Assembly (NCBI RefSeq): GCF_016907925.1
Contig: NZ_JAFBCZ010000035.1
Location: 1-61,422 of the forward strand
Reading direction: 5' to 3'
DNA length: 61,422 bases
From: Herpetosiphon giganteus
GTDB taxonomy: Bacteria > Chloroflexota > Chloroflexia > Chloroflexales > Herpetosiphonaceae
This document shows, one piece after another, positions 35,872 through 44,559 of this stretch. Position 1 is the stretch's first letter, and every line of letters starts with the position of its first letter. The notes below the pieces were generated by a model. That model had not been told where the DNA came from. It did not search any database and saw only the letters and a list, made by a program, of their open reading frames with translations. The translations under genes and the position numbers were made by a program.

Positions 35872-37053
35872 ATGACTGAACAACAACCTTTTGCCAGTTT
35901 GGAAGCTGCTCATAGCGCGGGCGTATACGCCAAGCGCCCAATTACCTTGGTACGCGGCAGCGGCGCAACCCTCTACGACGATCACGGTCTGGCCTATCTC
36001 GATTGTGGCTCAGGAATTGGGGTTGCCAACATTGGCCATTGCCATCCAACGGTGGTGCAGGCAATTGCCGAGCAAGCAGCCACCTTGACGGTTTGCCCCG
36101 AAGCCTTTCATAACGATCAACGCGCCTTGTTGCAAGCAGAGCTTGTACAATTATTTCCTGCCGAATTTCAACGGGTATTTTTGTGCAACAGTGGCACCGA
36201 GGCCGTTGAGGCCGCCTTGAAATTTGCCCGCATGGCCACAGGTCGCACGGCAATCGTCGCAGCCATGCGTGGCTTTCATGGCCGCACCTTCGGAGCCTTG
36301 AGCGCCACCTGGGAGAGCCATTATCGCGAGCCGTTTATGCCGCTCGTGCCCGATTTCAGCCATATTCCCTATAACAATATCGAGCGCTTGCAAAGCGCAA
36401 TCAACGAGCAAACCGCTGCGTTGATTATCGAAGTTGTCCAAGGCGAAGGCGGCATTCGGCTGGCAACCGCTGAATTTTTGCAAGCAGCCAAAACAATTTG
36501 CCGCGAACGCGGAGCATTGCTGATTCTTGATGAAGTGCAAACTGGCTTTGGCCGCACGGGACGCATGTTTGCCTTCGAGCACGTTGGCTTAGAACCAGAT
36601 TTGGTTTGTTTGGCCAAGGCCTTGGGCGGCGGCATGCCAATGGGCGCGGTCGTAATCAACCAACGAGTTGGCGAATTGGCGATTGGCACGCATGGCTCGA
36701 CCTTCGGCGGCAATCCCTTGGCATGCGCGGCGGCGCGGGCTGCGCTCAGCGTGATTCGCACCGAACAATTGGTTGATCAAACTGCCGAAAAAGGCGCTTG
36801 GTTATTGGCTCAATTGCAAGCGATTCGTTCGCCCAAAATTCGCGAAGTGCGTGGCTTGGGCTTGATGATCGGCATTGAACTCAAGGAGAAAGTTGCGCCC
36901 TATCTGCAAAAATTAATGAACCAGCATCAGATTATTGCGCTGAATTCTGGCAGCAACGTGTTGCGCTTGCTCCCACCGCTGGTCATTTCGTGGGCTGAAT
37001 TGGAGCGTGTGGTGGCAACGCTACGCAGCATGTTCGAGGAGCCAGTAGCATGA
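35872..37053 (+). CDS. lysJ: LysW-gamma-L-lysine aminotransferase
   Basis: A PLP-dependent class III aminotransferase that converts the LysW-bound semialdehyde to LysW-lysine with glutamate. 393 residues, ArgD-like. CNSGTEAVEAALKFAR, GFHGRTFGALSAT, LILDEVQTGFGRTG (PLP Asp) and CLAKALGGGMP (Schiff-base Lys) are intact. The ATG at 35872 is preferred; the frame back to 35791 overlaps lysZ. It overlaps lysK by four bases (ATGA). Confidence 0.94.
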   Translation: MTEQQPFASLEAAHSAGVYAKRPITLVRGSGATLYDDHGLAYLDCGSGIGVANIGHCHPTVVQAIAEQAATLTVCPEAFHNDQRALLQAELVQLFPAEFQRVFLCNSGTEAVEAALKFARMATGRTAIVAAMRGFHGRTFGALSATWESHYREPFMPLVPDFSHIPYNNIERLQSAINEQTAALIIEVVQGEGGIRLATAEFLQAAKTICRERGALLILDEVQTGFGRTGRMFAFEHVGLEPDLVCLAKALGGGMPMGAVVINQRVGELAIGTHGSTFGGNPLACAAARAALSVIRTEQLVDQTAEKGAWLLAQLQAIRSPKIREVRGLGLMIGIELKEKVAPYLQKLMNQHQIIALNSGSNVLRLLPPLVISWAELERVVATLRSMFEEPVA

Positions 37054-38105
37054 ACGATCACCAAGCTTTGCAATTAATTGAGGCCATGGTGGCAACGCCC
37101 AGCGTTTCTGGAGATGAGGCCGCGCTTGCTCAACTTTTAGTCGAACAGATGCACCACGCTGGCTTTGATGCGCATGTTGATGTAGTTGGCAATGCAGTTG
37201 GGATGCTTGGCGACGCTGCTGAAACCGTCGTGCTGCTTGGGCACATGGATACCGTGCCCGGCCAGATTCCAGTCGTAATGCGCGACGGCGAGTTGTGGGG
37301 GCGCGGTTCAGTTGATGCCAAAGGCTCATTAGCGACGTTTATTGCTGCTGCCGCCCGCGCTCATGTCGAGCAACGCTTGGCCTATCGGGTGATTGTGGTT
37401 GGTTGTGTCGAAGAAGAAATTGCATCATCAAAAGGTGCGCATTTTGTAGCCCAAACCATGGCCGCGCCAACGTGGTGCATCGTCGGCGAGCCAAGCGGCG
37501 CAGACCGCCTAACCTTGGGCTACAAAGGCAACTTGCGGGCACAAATTCGCATCGAGCAGGATGCGGCTCATTCTGCCCACGCCAGCCAAACCGCCGCCGA
37601 GCATGGCTGTGAATTGTGGCAAAGCATCGCCCAGCACGCCAATGAGTTTAACCAAGGCCGCGAGCGAGCCTTCGATCAACTGTTGCCAAGCCTTGTGCGC
37701 ATCGAATCTGGTGGCGATGGCCTGTGCGATTGGTGCGAGTTGCTGGTCAATGCCCGCTTGCCCTTAGATCTTGATCCGGCAGCCTATACTGCGCTGCTCC
37801 AACAATTGTTGCCCAATTATGCCCACTTGAACATTAGCGGCGCAACGCCAGCCTACAGCAGCGAGCGCACATCGAGCATAGCGCGGCGCTTTGGGCGGGT
37901 ATTTCGCGCCAACGGCCAACAACCGCGCTATGTGCAAAAAACTGGCACCGCCGACATGAACGTGGTTGGGCCAGCCTGGGGTTGCCCTGTTGTTGCCTAT
38001 GGCCCAGGCGATGCAGCGCTCGATCACACGCCACACGAACGGTTGCCGTTGGCCGAGTATTTACAAGCGATTAACGTGTTGACCGCTGTCTTGAGCAACG
38101 AGTAA
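37050..38105 (+). CDS. lysK: LysW-lysine hydrolase (carboxypeptidase)
   Basis: Releases lysine from LysW, the last step. 351 residues, M20 metallopeptidase fold, ArgE/DapE-like. Metal ligands and catalytic residues lie in LLGHMDTVPG, WGRGSVDAKG and VGCVEEEIASSKG, with EPSGADRLTLGYKGN and a C-terminal KTGTADMNV. The ATG overlaps the lysJ stop. It ends exactly next to the convergent VOC gene, with no space for a dedicated terminator. Confidence 0.93.
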   Translation: MNDHQALQLIEAMVATPSVSGDEAALAQLLVEQMHHAGFDAHVDVVGNAVGMLGDAAETVVLLGHMDTVPGQIPVVMRDGELWGRGSVDAKGSLATFIAAAARAHVEQRLAYRVIVVGCVEEEIASSKGAHFVAQTMAAPTWCIVGEPSGADRLTLGYKGNLRAQIRIEQDAAHSAHASQTAAEHGCELWQSIAQHANEFNQGRERAFDQLLPSLVRIESGGDGLCDWCELLVNARLPLDLDPAAYTALLQQLLPNYAHLNISGATPAYSSERTSSIARRFGRVFRANGQQPRYVQKTGTADMNVVGPAWGCPVVAYGPGDAALDHTPHERLPLAEYLQAINVLTAVLSNE

Positions 38106-38465
38106 TTATTCTTGAATTAGCTCCAAACTATTGCCATCGGGATCAGCGACGATTGCTGCTTTGATGCCGCCCTCAGTTGGTGGAGCGACGATTGTGCCAC
38201 CATGCTGCACGGTTTTTTCGAGCGCTCTGGCTAAATCAGGTACGCACACGTGAAATTGCAAGCGGCTTTGTTCGGCCACAACTCCAGCAATCGCGTTGGG
38301 GCAAAGCAACAAAGGAATATTAACCAAAAAACCTTCATAAAAAGTATGTTCGCCATGCTTAACTTTGCGAAAATTGGTAAACAACACAGCATTATAAAAA
38401 GCCGCCATTTGTTCAATATTGCTAGCGGCAAGCGTTAATTGAGTAAATGAAATTGGTGAATGCAT
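38106..38465 (-). CDS. VOC (glyoxalase-like) family protein
   Basis: A 119-residue vicinal-oxygen-chelate fold. N-terminal ISFTQLTLAASNIEQMAAFYNAVLF and C-terminal AAIVADPDGNSLELIQ are the usual beta-alpha-beta-beta-beta module ends. The ATG at 38465 has GAGGA five bases upstream. Substrate unknown; family members are dioxygenases, glyoxalases or antibiotic-binding proteins. The stop abuts that of lysK on the other strand. Confidence 0.83.
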   Translation of the reverse strand: MHSPISFTQLTLAASNIEQMAAFYNAVLFTNFRKVKHGEHTFYEGFLVNIPLLLCPNAIAGVVAEQSRLQFHVCVPDLARALEKTVQHGGTIVAPPTEGGIKAAIVADPDGNSLELIQE

Positions 38466-38674
38466 TGCGTTCCTCACATATGTATCGTTGCATAATTGTC
38501 TTTTGCCCTAGCCCATGCTACCATAGGCCAAGCCCAAACCAGCTATGGCAGCACTCCAGAACGACTTTAGCAGCAGCAAGTCTGATTATTTCTAGCCGCA
38601 TTAATTTCAAATAAACGTTATTTTTATTGTTTCGATTGCAGACCTAGAGTGGCCTAGTATGTGGAGGATCGACG

Positions 38675-39046
38675 ATGTTTAAAGAGTTCAAGGAATTTGC
38701 TTTCAAAGGCAACGTGCTCGATTTGGCAATTGCTGTGATCATCGGGGCCGCCTTTGGCAAAATTGTCACGGCCTTGGTTGATACTATTTTGATGCCATTA
38801 ATTGCCGCGATCTTTACTAAACCAAACGTTGCTGGATTGCAATTTATGGTTGGTGAAACTCCAATCGTCTATGGCATTTTTGTCCAAGCAGTAATTGATT
38901 TCTTATTGGTAGCCCTCGTCTTGTTCGGCGTTATCAAAGCAATTAACATTACCCGTCGCAAGCAAGAAGCAGAAGCACCAGCCGCGCCACCACCAAGCGA
39001 AGAAGTGCTCTTGCTGCGCGAAATTCGCGATAGCTTGCAAAAGTAA
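38675..39046 (+). CDS. mscL: Large-conductance mechanosensitive channel
   Basis: A 123-residue channel subunit. N-terminal amphipathic helix MFKEFKEFAFKGN, TM1 VLDLAIAVIIGAAFGKIVTA, a periplasmic-side loop, TM2 IVYGIFVQAVIDFLLVALVLF, then a C-terminal charged helix bundle EEVLLLREIRDSLQ. It forms a homopentamer that opens under hypo-osmotic shock. GGAGG precedes the ATG by seven bases. Palindromic repeat copy C begins four bases after the stop and could serve as its terminator. Confidence 0.97.
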   Translation: MFKEFKEFAFKGNVLDLAIAVIIGAAFGKIVTALVDTILMPLIAAIFTKPNVAGLQFMVGETPIVYGIFVQAVIDFLLVALVLFGVIKAINITRRKQEAEAPAAPPPSEEVLLLREIRDSLQK

Positions 39047-39049
39047 GAT

Positions 39050-39181
39050 TCCCTCACCCCAACCCCTCTCCCGTCCAACGGGAGAGGGGCTTTAATGCCG
39101 TGGTTTTTGCATGATTTGTAGTGAACATTGGTGCTCCCCCTCGCCCGCGTTTTCGTGGGAGAGGGGGCTGGGGGTGAGGGA
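39050..39181. repeat. Complete double-hairpin palindromic repeat, copy C
   Basis: Left half cccctctcccgtccaacggg forms a hairpin followed by ctttaa, like a terminator; the right half ccccctcgcccgcgttttcg forms another. The overall ends are inverted (ccctcaccccaacccc / ctgggggtgaggg). It sits directly between mscL and the convergent lipoprotein. Confidence 0.82.
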
Positions 39182-39185
39182 ATCT

Positions 39186-40283
39186 TTACGGCTCAAGCTC
39201 AATCTGCCAAATTGCCCCTTCATGCAATAGCAAAAACTCAGTTTGATTCAACGCCTGCAAATCACTCACCAAACGTGGTTGGCCAGCAGCATCATTAATT
39301 GGATAGACCTGCGTTGGCGACCAATAGACCAAGCTATTGCTATCCAAGGCCCGCACCAAAACCCCATCGCGATACCACACCAATGGCTCGACCCCCAAAT
39401 TGGTGGCTTGAATCGAATTCAGGCTTGGCTCATAGACCCGAAAATCATCGCCCAGATAATAGGCTAAGGCTCCGCGCTTGTTCCAAAGCAGCTTGGGTGT
39501 GCTCGTGCCACGCTGGCTTTGATCGAGCAACTGAATTTGATTGGTTTGCAGATTATAGAGGTGTAACTCTAAAGCAGCTTGGTCGCGCACTTGCACCAAC
39601 AAAGCTAGTTGATCGCGATTAGGGCTAAGTTGCAAGCCGCCAGCTACCAACTGCCGCTGGGGCAGGCGAATAATCACTTGTTCTTTGCTCGTACCACCAA
39701 CTTGCATAATCCGCAGGTCGCTATCACCGGCTGCATAATACAAGGCACTTTGGGTCATCAAGGCTGCTTGCACCAAGCCATTGGTCGAGGTCAGAACGTG
39801 CAGTTGTTGGCCACTAAATGGCTCGATCGCTTGCAACAGATCAGGCTCTTGTTGCGAACGCCACAAAAGCAAGGCCCCATCACTAGACCAACTCAACGCT
39901 TGGCCTTGATAGCGACGACTAAGCTCGATAAAATTCAGCCCTGGCGCATGCAATTCAAACTGATCTTGGCTAATCGATTGGGTAATGAGCCATTGTTGGC
40001 TTGGCGCAAGCGGGCCAAATTGAGCACGAATAACGCCATTCGCCGCTACCAACAATTGATCGCTAGGGCTAAGCGCAGTGGTCGGGCTGGCGGTTGGGGT
40101 GAGCAACGGCGTTGCCGTCGCTGGATTGCTGCTCGGCGTTGGACGAGCGGTGGCCCGCACCACGAAACTTGGCGTTGGCCGCAACTCCAAGGTCGGAATA
40201 ACCACAGCGGTTGGTTGCTGCTGGGCCAAATCACACCCATACAACAGGCCAATTAGTACCAAAACAATATAGAATCGTTTCAT
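39186..40283 (-). CDS. Lipoprotein with beta-propeller-like domain
   Basis: A 365-residue lipoprotein. The signal peptide ends in lipobox LLYGC, followed by a Thr/Pro-rich spacer (~25-75). The rest (~90-365) has repeating WSSDGALLLW-, LSPNRDQLALLV- and LLWNKRGALAYYLGDD-type strands, as in TolB/WD40-like propellers. It is probably attached to the outer face of the cytoplasmic membrane. Function unknown. It is divergent from the GNAT gene with about 50 bp between starts. Confidence 0.72.
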   Translation of the reverse strand: MKRFYIVLVLIGLLYGCDLAQQQPTAVVIPTLELRPTPSFVVRATARPTPSSNPATATPLLTPTASPTTALSPSDQLLVAANGVIRAQFGPLAPSQQWLITQSISQDQFELHAPGLNFIELSRRYQGQALSWSSDGALLLWRSQQEPDLLQAIEPFSGQQLHVLTSTNGLVQAALMTQSALYYAAGDSDLRIMQVGGTSKEQVIIRLPQRQLVAGGLQLSPNRDQLALLVQVRDQAALELHLYNLQTNQIQLLDQSQRGTSTPKLLWNKRGALAYYLGDDFRVYEPSLNSIQATNLGVEPLVWYRDGVLVRALDSNSLVYWSPTQVYPINDAAGQPRLVSDLQALNQTEFLLLHEGAIWQIELEP

Positions 40284-40334
40284 ATCACCATGCTATAATA
40301 AATGCTGGAAACGGTTATCAGCAACAGGCAGCCT

Positions 40335-40952
40335 ATGACGAATGATCCAATCATTGCGACCGCACCACGACTTATAATTCGTCGCTGGCAACGGGTAGAT
40401 TACCAAACCATGGATCGCTGGCCACCTTTCACCGAGCCATTGAGCAGCATTTGGAACTTACCAGATCGGGTGACAATTGGCGGCGATTGGATGAACGACA
40501 TCCGGCGAACCTATGCGATTGTTCTGCGTGATAATACCCTAGTTGGGCGAATTACGTTACGCAACATTGATTCGGCTAGTGGCTCGGCACGGCTTGGGAT
40601 TACAATTGGCGCACCCTACGTGAGCCAAGGCTATGGCACCGAAGGCTTAGCCGCCTTTCTTCAAGCATTTTTCAGCACTCTTGGCTTTCAAACCATGGTG
40701 CTCGATGTGGCTTCGGTTAACGAACGAGCTGTACGCTGCTATCGGCGGCTCGGCTTCCAATATAATGGTCATCATTGGCGTGATGCTGGCTGGCGTTTTA
40801 TGCAAACGCTCGATCAAGCCACCCGCGAACGTATCGCCCCCTTTATCAAGGAAGGTCGTCACGGGGTGTGGGTACAATTTTACGACATGACGCTCGCCCG
40901 CAGTGATTGGCAAGCGGCTCAACATCGGTCAGTTATCCACGTTAATCAATAA
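40335..40952 (+). CDS. GNAT family N-acetyltransferase
   Basis: A 205-residue acetyltransferase. APRLIIRRWQRVDYQTM at the N-terminus, YVSQGYGTEGLAAFLQAFFS for acetyl-CoA binding, NERAVRCYRRLGFQYNG near the end. RimJ/L-like. A TATAAT at 40294-40299 would place the transcript start near 40306, so ATG 40335 is preferred over 40302. The SD is weak. Followed 13 bases later by the nucleotidyltransferase-like gene. Confidence 0.83.
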   Translation: MTNDPIIATAPRLIIRRWQRVDYQTMDRWPPFTEPLSSIWNLPDRVTIGGDWMNDIRRTYAIVLRDNTLVGRITLRNIDSASGSARLGITIGAPYVSQGYGTEGLAAFLQAFFSTLGFQTMVLDVASVNERAVRCYRRLGFQYNGHHWRDAGWRFMQTLDQATRERIAPFIKEGRHGVWVQFYDMTLARSDWQAAQHRSVIHVNQ

Positions 40953-40965
40953 AAGAGGAAGCAGT

Positions 40966-41511
40966 ATGTCGCTGATTGCAGGAAACTTGGCAGTTGTTCA
41001 AAAACTACTCGACGGTGCGCAAATGGCGTGGGGCATTTATGGCGGAGCTGCAGCTCACTTCTATGGCAGTCGTCGCCCAATTAATGATATTGATATTGTG
41101 GTGCCAGCCAACATGCTGAGCGAAATTGCGCGCTTGTTGCAACAAGGCCAAAAAGCAGTGCAATACGATGGTGGGCGCATTTTATGGCGCGGCATTATTC
41201 TGCAAGAAGATCTGACGATTCGCCAAAATGGTGCTGTTTACCCGTTTGTGCTTGATCAACCAATGATCGAACGTCTGCAACGCAAACCATTGCTTGGCTC
41301 GCGGGTGCTCTTTTTGGCTCCCGAAGATATTTTGGTGCACAAATTAAATTTGTATCGTGGTTCAGACCAACAACGCTTCGATATTGTCGATTGCGAAGGC
41401 ATTATCAAGCGCCAACAACTCGACCTTGAATATCTGAGCCAACGCCTGCAAAGCAGCAACGCTACTGCCCTCGTTACCCCACGCATCGCCGAAATGGGCG
41501 TAACACTGTAA
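40966..41511 (+). CDS. Nucleotidyltransferase-fold protein
   Basis: A 181-residue protein. IYGGAAAHFYGSRRPINDIDIVVP near residue 20-45 matches the nucleotidyltransferase (MNT/AbiEii-like) signature G-G-x(n)-S/R...DIDI, and LFLAPEDILVHKLNLYRGSD is typical of the second half. GAGGAAG precedes the ATG. Such proteins can be toxin, antitoxin or tRNA-modifying; no partner gene is seen. It is probably co-transcribed with the upstream GNAT. Confidence 0.72.
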   Translation: MSLIAGNLAVVQKLLDGAQMAWGIYGGAAAHFYGSRRPINDIDIVVPANMLSEIARLLQQGQKAVQYDGGRILWRGIILQEDLTIRQNGAVYPFVLDQPMIERLQRKPLLGSRVLFLAPEDILVHKLNLYRGSDQQRFDIVDCEGIIKRQQLDLEYLSQRLQSSNATALVTPRIAEMGVTL

Positions 41512-41515
41512 GCTT

Positions 41516-41553
41516 AAAGGCATTGTGGGCTACATTGCTCAGAATGCCTTTTT
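41516..41553 (+). terminator. Intrinsic terminator of the GNAT/nucleotidyltransferase unit
   Basis: The stem aaaggcatt/aatgccttt is followed by tt, five bases after the stop codon. The loop is long (18 nt). Confidence 0.75.
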
Positions 41554-41583
41554 AATTGAACCCTGACCAATAGAACATTGCTT

Positions 41584-42339
41584 ATGCTAAAAACAACTCA
41601 ACCTCAACATCCGATCGCCTGGACTTTAGGCAATTGCTTGCTCTTTTGCGGCATGTATTTGTTGTTGTATGTTGGCGGCATGTACGCCGACGATTTTTAC
41701 AATCAACAAGCAGCCCGTGGCGATAGCACGCTGCCACTCGCTGCACCAATAATTGCCACTCCTGAGCCTGAACTTGGCGCATTCCAAGCCCCCAATTTAA
41801 ACGCCAACCAGCCCAGCGATCAACCAATCGCCAACATGCCAAGCGACCATTCAAGCATCAGCCGGATTCAAATTCCGCGTATTGACGTTGATCAGAAGGT
41901 GATTGAGGTTGGTTGGGAATTGATCGATGGCGTGGCAACATGGCAGGTTGCGAAATACGCCGTTGGCCATCATCAAGGCAGCGCCAACCCTGGCGAACCA
42001 AGCAATATTGTCTTGGCGGGCCATGTTGGCGGCTCGGCTCCTGTGTTTGATCGCTTGATTGAAACCCAGCCAGGCGACCAAATTGTGTTGTATAGCAATG
42101 GTCAGCAATATCTGTATGTGGTGCAATCCAACGAGCGCGTGCAAGAGGTTGGCGTTTCGGCAGAACAACGCCTGACCAATGCTGCCTATATGAACCCAAC
42201 TGCTGATGAAACCATTACCCTGATTACGTGTTGGCCGCCAACTGGCCCAAACGCCTTCGATCAACGGATTATTGTGCGCGCCGTTCCCTACACCAGCGCT
42301 TTGGAGCATCCAGCAGGCAGCAATTGGCAAATGCGCTAA
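41584..42339 (+). CDS. Sortase
   Basis: A 251-residue membrane-anchored transpeptidase. N-terminal TM (LGNCLLFCGMYLLLYVGGMY), linker, then the sortase domain (~95-245). Catalytic His in VLAGHVGG, catalytic Cys in ITLITCWPPTGPNAF and Arg in DQRIIVRA are intact. The ATG is at 41584. It could attach surface proteins to the wall or pilus, but no LPxTG-type protein is in this window. A coiled-coil membrane protein follows 83 bp downstream. Confidence 0.88.
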   Translation: MLKTTQPQHPIAWTLGNCLLFCGMYLLLYVGGMYADDFYNQQAARGDSTLPLAAPIIATPEPELGAFQAPNLNANQPSDQPIANMPSDHSSISRIQIPRIDVDQKVIEVGWELIDGVATWQVAKYAVGHHQGSANPGEPSNIVLAGHVGGSAPVFDRLIETQPGDQIVLYSNGQQYLYVVQSNERVQEVGVSAEQRLTNAAYMNPTADETITLITCWPPTGPNAFDQRIIVRAVPYTSALEHPAGSNWQMR

Positions 42340-42422
42340 ATCACGCTGCAACAAAATTTTATAGCCTATCGTCAGATGAACAGCTATCGACAATTCTGTG
42401 CCATCACGAAGGGGCTAACACC

Positions 42423-42953
42423 ATGACAAAACGAACATTAGGCTTGCTGTTGATTGGAGCAGGGATTATTGCACTCTTCAGCAACATTGGGAATGGCTTG
42501 TTTGGCCGCGACCACTACGATTACGATGAGGCTTGGCGCACAGAAGTAGCGCATAACCTCAATCAAGGGAGCATTGATTTTAACGAGAATATGGCCGATT
42601 TTCATGCCGATATGAGTAATTTGCAAGCTGACCTAAGCGATGTTCAAGCAGAAATCAGCGAAGCTGTAAACTCACAATGGCAAGATAATGCTGCCGAATT
42701 TCACGAAGAAATGGCCAACCTGCGCGCCGAAATGCAAGATGCCCAAGCTGAGATGTATGATGCTCAAGCTGAAATGCGTAGCGCAATGCCAGCCAACGGC
42801 TTTGCAGATTCACGCTTCGAGCATGGCCCACGCCACCGCGATGGCGCACCATTCGGCTTCTTGCTGTTTCCCTTATTAATTGGTGGTGGGATCTTCTTGT
42901 TGATTCGTCGTCGCCGCATGGTCGTACGTCGCCACCAAGTTCATCACTTCTAA
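42423..42953 (+). CDS. Coiled-coil protein with terminal membrane segments
   Basis: A 176-residue protein. N-terminal hydrophobic segment (LGLLLIGAGIIALFSNIGNGLF), a highly charged coiled coil (~45-130, repeats of the ADMSNLQADLSDVQAEI and AEMQDAQAEMYDAQAEM type), then a C-terminal TM (FGFLLFPLLIGGGIFLLI) and basic tail RRRRMVVRR. The tail orientation suits positive-inside. It lacks a sorting motif. The ORF can be traced from 42228, but ATG 42423 with AAGG upstream is the likely start. Unknown family. Confidence 0.65.
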   Translation: MTKRTLGLLLIGAGIIALFSNIGNGLFGRDHYDYDEAWRTEVAHNLNQGSIDFNENMADFHADMSNLQADLSDVQAEISEAVNSQWQDNAAEFHEEMANLRAEMQDAQAEMYDAQAEMRSAMPANGFADSRFEHGPRHRDGAPFGFLLFPLLIGGGIFLLIRRRRMVVRRHQVHHF

Positions 42954-42975
42954 TTTAGCGTTTCGAGCCTATTCA

Positions 42976-43007
42976 AAAGCCCCTGCAATGACGGTTGCAG
43001 GGGCTTT
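42976..43007. terminator. Terminator hairpin between convergent genes
   Basis: The perfect 13-bp stem aaagcccctgcaa/ttgcaggggcttt lies 22 bp after the coiled-coil gene. The tail is tgttgcg on plus and tgaataggc on minus. Likely used by the plus gene, possibly by both. Confidence 0.82.
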
Positions 43008-43042
43008 GTTGCGCTTAGAAAATAGTTGATGTGGCTGGCAAA

Positions 43043-44473
43043 TTAGCCAAGAACGCGATTAAGATTATCTTCCAATTTTTGGCGTAAGTCGCGGCGCACT
43101 TGCTCGCCAGTTGCGGGCGTGGTCAGTAAGCCAGCCACAATCCCCAAGATAAACGAGCGTAGACCAGTCCGCGCGCGGCGGCCCTTGCGACCAACCTCGG
43201 TGGTTACTTCACCAGTTTTATGGGCGATTGTTTGGGCTGCTTGCTGGGTCGTTTCACCAACGATATGGGCAGCATCTTTGGCGCGCTCACCAACAACTGA
43301 GGCGGTTTCTTTAGCGCGCTCGCCGACAACTGAGGCTGCATCTTTGGCCCGTTCACCGACGACTGAGGCCGTTTCTTTGGCTCGCTCGCCAACGACACTA
43401 GCAACATCCTTCGCCCGTTCGCCAACGACCGAGGCGGTTTCTTTGGCACGACCACCAACAACCGAGGCTGCGCCTGCAACTGCTGGAATAACGGTTGCGC
43501 TTACATCTTGGGCCTTGGCGCTCACGGTTTGGGCGACCGAGCGCAAAGCATCGGGCGCATGCTCACGGGCTTCTTTGGCACGTTCGCTGGTTGTTGCCAA
43601 AAATTCTTGCACAATGCCACTCAAGCGTTGCACCAAATCGCTGGCTTGATCACGAGTATCAGCGCCTTTGCTGCTAGCCACATCAACCGCGCGATGGCGC
43701 AAATCGTCTGCTTGTTCAAGCACAGTTTCGCTGGTGCTGCTCAAACGATCGCGTACTTCATTCAAAATGGTTTTAGCCTTATCAGCTAAGGTTTCGCCTT
43801 GATCCATCGCCTGTTCGCGCACATCGGCCAAACGGCTACGGGCATCGGCGCTTTTGCTGCTTGCAGCTTTCACCGTTCGATGACGCAAATCGTCTGCTTG
43901 CTCAAGCACGGTTTCGCTGGTGCTGCTCAAACGATCGCGCACTTCATTCAAAATATTTTTGGCTTTATCGGCTAAGGTTTCGCCTTGATCAACTGCTTGA
44001 TCGCGCACATCGGCCAAACGGCTTTTGGTTTGGTCGCCCAAATCGTTGGCCCGATCGCGGCTGGCGGCAGCAACCGCAGCTAAGCCAGCAGTTGCGGCGC
44101 TCAACAACGAACTACCTTTATCGCGACCTTGGGCGGCTTTTTTGCCAAGTTGGTCAACAGCATGTTCAACTTGATCGCGGCCAGTTTCTAGACTCGCATT
44201 CAAGCGTTGATTGGCGTTCTTGCCAGCTTTGCGCAATTTCTTTTGCTCGCGTTTCAGCTCTTTGCGGGCTTGTTTGCTGAGGCTATGCAAATAGCTATTG
44301 GCATCGGCAGCCCGATGTTCAACTTGATCGCGGAGGTTTTCGGTGAGCAAGGCGACTTTTTCGCCCAAGCTGGTTGGATGATTGCGGCGGCTGCGTGCGC
44401 CCAATACCCCACCAATCACACCACCAGCAATCAGCGCGGCAGTTAATAATGGTTGTTCTTTTTGCTCATTCAT
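43043..44473 (-). CDS. LEA-like amphipathic repeat protein with YtxH-type ends
   Basis: A 476-residue protein. An N-terminal Gly-rich hydrophobic segment (LLTAALIAGGVIGGVLG) is followed by a long charged helical region. Two near-identical ~61-residue blocks run from about residue 149 to 270 (each with LADVR-x-QA-x-DQGETLADKAK and SSTSETVLEQADDLRHR). A run of seven or eight 11-residue repeats (GERAKETASVV) follows (~335-420). The C-terminus has a second hydrophobic stretch FILGIVAGLLTTPATGEQ, as in YtxH. The 11-mer pattern resembles group 3 LEA proteins; membrane or desiccation protection is an inference. ATG 44473 has AAAGGAG nine bases upstream. Confidence 0.75.
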   Translation of the reverse strand: MNEQKEQPLLTAALIAGGVIGGVLGARSRRNHPTSLGEKVALLTENLRDQVEHRAADANSYLHSLSKQARKELKREQKKLRKAGKNANQRLNASLETGRDQVEHAVDQLGKKAAQGRDKGSSLLSAATAGLAAVAAASRDRANDLGDQTKSRLADVRDQAVDQGETLADKAKNILNEVRDRLSSTSETVLEQADDLRHRTVKAASSKSADARSRLADVREQAMDQGETLADKAKTILNEVRDRLSSTSETVLEQADDLRHRAVDVASSKGADTRDQASDLVQRLSGIVQEFLATTSERAKEAREHAPDALRSVAQTVSAKAQDVSATVIPAVAGAASVVGGRAKETASVVGERAKDVASVVGERAKETASVVGERAKDAASVVGERAKETASVVGERAKDAAHIVGETTQQAAQTIAHKTGEVTTEVGRKGRRARTGLRSFILGIVAGLLTTPATGEQVRRDLRQKLEDNLNRVLG

Positions 44474-44559
44474 AATCAATAACTCCTTTGCTCTTATGAT
44501 GCGAGCACGTATCTGCCGAACCTATAGCAAACCCTATACCAAGCGTTTGATCCATAGGC

